Source of the DNA: Gemmatimonadota bacterium
GTDB taxonomy: Bacteria; Gemmatimonadota; Gemmatimonadetes; Longimicrobiales; Gaopeijiaceae
DNA: 64,000 nt
Assembly (NCBI GenBank): GCA_029262115.1
Contig: JAJCZZ010000045.1
Span: forward strand, 1 to 64,000
Direction: 5' to 3'
Made by a program: the position numbers and the translations under genes
Shown here: positions 61,899 to 64,000 of the stretch, in pieces
Layout: each line of letters opens with the position of its first letter
Numbering within the stretch: position 1 is the first letter of the stretch
The notes under the pieces: model-generated
Database searches by the model: none
What the model saw: the letters and a program-made list of their open reading frames with translations, nothing else
Told to the model about the DNA's origin: nothing

Positions 61899-63077
61899 TC
61901 ACCCACTGTCCCCAGGATGGACCTCATAGAGCACGAGTCTCTCCAGATCCAGGCTGTCCGCCTCGATGGCAAAGAACCGCCCATCTGGAAGGAACCGAAC
62001 AGGAAACGGGAGGTCCGCTCCCACCGTGCCCCGGTACTCACCATCTGGGGCAAGGAGATCGACGACTCGCTCTTCCGAGCCCGGGACGACCCGATCTACC
62101 CAGATCTCACCAGTGGGGGACAGGGCAAGACCATGAATTATCGGCACGGTCGCGCCCATCCCGCGTTCCTCGATCAGTTCAGCTATCGGGACGGTGCATT
62201 CTCGTCCTCCGATATCCCACCTCTCGCCCTCTCCTAGCATCCGCGTGACTACGGCCTCTGTCGCCGATTCGGGAGCTACGTCTCTTCGGTATACCGCGAC
62301 CAATTCGGTGCCTTCAAATACCAGGATGGAGTACTCGGGCCCCGGAGCCATCACGGTGCGTCGGCCGTTAGTCGCCCAAACAAGGTCCGCTGCGAACAAG
62401 GGAGGCTGCGTCATCCTCACACCGCAGGACTCGTAGAACACGTTCCCGCTACTGCTACTGACGATGGGTCCAACCTGCACAGTGTCAGTGGCGGTTAGAT
62501 GAAGGAGCCTGCGGATGAGTTCGCCATCTCCACGCGGGGCGTTCTGGGAGAGGACCATGAGCCCACCCCCGTTTGGCACCATACCACGCCCGTTGTAGGG
62601 CACCCCAAAACTGAGCTGGTCGAGCAAAGAGCCGTCCGAGGCAAAGCGAACCAGTGCTCGCTTCCCGTAGTCGAACATTACGATCTCGCCATCCGGCATC
62701 AGGGCGACCGATGATGGGTAGCGAAACTCCCCCGGTCCATCGCCCTCCCTTCCGACCGTGAGCACGTGCCGACCGTCTGACTCGAACACGCTCACCTGAC
62801 TCGATTGTCGGTCAAGCACGGCTACTCGGCCAGCTTCACCAACGCTGACCCCCGAGGGGTCGATCTGGTAGAACGACTCGGGCCCCGAAGCCTCTCCACC
62901 GAGCTGGAGCACGCGATTGAGGGAGAGTGGATAGACGACGTCTTCACCGACGCTAGCAACGAGTTCCACACCTGCCGAATCCATACGCGTTGCCGCAATC
63001 GGGCGGGGAGTTCCGTCCGCGCAAGCGGCTACCAACACCGCTATCCCAGCCAAGGCCACACGCCCTAACCGACTCAT
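61899..63077 (-). CDS. 6-bladed beta-propeller lipoprotein
   Basis: A 392-aa intact member. GGAGAGGGTG precedes the ATG; the signal VALAGIAVLVAAC ends in a lipobox. Blades carry VSVGEAGRVAVLDRQSSQVS, VFESDGRHVLTVGREG, the DGPGEFRYPSSVALMPDGEI hallmark, and HGLALSPTGEIWVDRVVPGS. Two cysteines (ESCGVRM, GRECTVP) may pair. It is adjacent to the nonsense-mutated paralogue, 86 bases upstream on the same strand. Confidence 0.8.
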   Translation of the reverse strand: MSRLGRVALAGIAVLVAACADGTPRPIAATRMDSAGVELVASVGEDVVYPLSLNRVLQLGGEASGPESFYQIDPSGVSVGEAGRVAVLDRQSSQVSVFESDGRHVLTVGREGDGPGEFRYPSSVALMPDGEIVMFDYGKRALVRFASDGSLLDQLSFGVPYNGRGMVPNGGGLMVLSQNAPRGDGELIRRLLHLTATDTVQVGPIVSSSSGNVFYESCGVRMTQPPLFAADLVWATNGRRTVMAPGPEYSILVFEGTELVAVYRRDVAPESATEAVVTRMLGEGERWDIGGRECTVPIAELIEERGMGATVPIIHGLALSPTGEIWVDRVVPGSEERVVDLLAPDGEYRGTVGADLPFPVRFLPDGRFFAIEADSLDLERLVLYEVHPGDSG

Positions 63078-63342
63078 CTCACCCTCTCCTTCTTCACGCG
63101 GGTTGCCTGCTCCTTGTGAGAACACTGAACACAAGAGAGTTGCCTGAGTCACCTCCGCCGACATGTCTCGTCATCCCTCCCCCGTCGCCATAACGTTCTA
63201 AGCTACCGGCGCGGCTGAGCGAAAGCGAAGCCATGATTCACCGGAGTGAGCAAAGCGAACGCAGGCGGCAACTGTTACACGGCGTTGCATCCACCCAGCT
63301 CGGGCACTCCACCTTCGACCCGCCAGCTCGATTGCCTCACGC

Positions 63343-64000
63343 CTAAGGAGACCGTGCAGGCCTGAACGATCGGTACACCGCCTGCCAGATCGGCGCGAGC
63401 TCCGCTTCCGTGGCGTTGGAGGTCACGGCGACGACGAGGTGGTCGTCGGAGAAGAGTATGAGCGAGGTTTGCCCGCCTGCTGAAGACCCGGGAGCCGCCA
63501 CCATGGGACGCCCGCCAAGCTCGGCCAGCCGTCATCCGAGGCCCATCGGAATTTCCTCGCCCGAGTCGGGCTGCACCGGAGTCCACAGAGTCGCGACGGT
63601 CTCGGGCTGGAGGAGTTTGGTATCCAACATCGCGGTGCCGAAGCGGACCAGATCGGACGGGGTCGACGAGAATCCACCCCCGCCCACTTGTTGCTCTGCT
63701 CAACGTACCGCTCATGCCGAAGGGCGCCGTCCGACTCTCCCCGGACGTAGAACCGCGCGCGGTTCGGCACGATCGCGAATACGTCGTCCGGCACGGTATG
63801 TCGCATACCGAGGGGAGCAAGCACGTCATCTCGCATCACATACAGAAACGGGCGGCCTGCTACCTGCTCTACGACAGCACTCACGAGATCGCACCCGTAG
63901 CTCGAGTAGCTCGAGCGGGTGCCCGGCTCGAACAGGAGTGTGTCCGCTGAGAAGATCTCAAGCGCGGCCTCGACGCTGATGAAGTGCTCGGCGCTGTACG
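63343..64000 (-). pseudogene. Beta-lactamase-family serine hydrolase, broken and cut by window edge
   Basis: From the right edge inward: FEPGTRSSYSSYGCDLVSAV (the Y-x-[NS] motif region), EQVAGRPFLYVMRDDVLAPL and GMRHTVPDDVFAIV, all typical of class C beta-lactamase-like esterases. Near 63680 the frame shifts to GGFSSTPSDLVRFGTAMLDT then KLLQPETVATLWTPVQPDSG, meets a TGA after PMGLG, and resumes as TSLILFSDDHLVVAVTSNAT and IWQAVYRSFRPARSP to a TAG at 63343. At least two lesions exist. The SxxK nucleophile would lie beyond the edge. Confidence 0.7.

Overview
The window is high-GC bacterial DNA. It is rich in exported lipoproteins: 6-bladed beta-propellers, plug-like lipoproteins, M20/M24/DUF5117 peptidases, a TonB-C lipoprotein, DUF1028 and an ADOP-type permease. 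This mix is typical of Gemmatimonadota or a neighbouring soil or marine Gram-negative lineage. No rRNA or tRNA is visible, so the phylum is an inference.

Region 1 (1-9.2 kb) looks less GC-rich than the rest and is an accessory zone full of mobile-element debris. It holds the 5' end of an ISAzo13-type transposase, a decayed serine recombinase tail, an XRE regulator cut by an IS5-family element, a decayed IS3 transposase and a 3' stub of comM. Between these lies a set of exported-protein genes: a membrane-anchored CxxC thioredoxin-fold protein, a 75-aa secreted six-cysteine peptide, two beta-propeller lipoproteins, a second cysteine-rich secreted protein, a gluzincin lipoprotein and an AraC-type regulator. 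This looks like an undescribed secreted-peptide locus.

Region 2 (9.2-18 kb) is metabolic: a DadA-like oxidase, a zinc alcohol dehydrogenase, a FadI-like thiolase, a peroxiredoxin, an SLC13 symporter and a Glu/Leu-type dehydrogenase, plus a TonB-C lipoprotein beneath a BlaI-like operator. Region 3 (18-26 kb, minus strand) encodes a three-subunit molybdenum hydroxylase of the 4-hydroxybenzoyl-CoA reductase type. Its FAD subunit has the extra four-cysteine Fe-S loop. The subunit genes are interleaved with a serpin, a DUF1460 lipoprotein and an alpha/beta hydrolase.

Region 4 (26-32 kb) has a bacilliredoxin, a 21-bp tandem array, a frameshifted propeller gene and an AbiEi/DUF559 protein preceded by several hairpins and followed by decayed repeats. 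Region 5 (32-44 kb) is mostly housekeeping and catabolic: cupin, M20 peptidases, dienelactone hydrolase, DoxX, arginase, ferredoxin, cobalamin adenosyltransferase and orphan plug-domain proteins. Region 6 (44-53 kb) is a tightly coupled RDD-CcdA-DsbA envelope redox operon followed by a large zinc metalloprotease and an M20-like protein.

Region 7 (53-64 kb) contains an ankyrin protein, an M24 peptidase, a Phd-type antitoxin whose coupled RelE-like toxin runs in frame into an ABC permease, a MarR-arsM arsenic pair with an apparently leaderless regulator, two more propeller genes (one with a nonsense codon), and a broken beta-lactamase-family gene at the right edge. Gene starts were chosen by ribosome binding site, overlap and signal-peptide logic; ends are secure.
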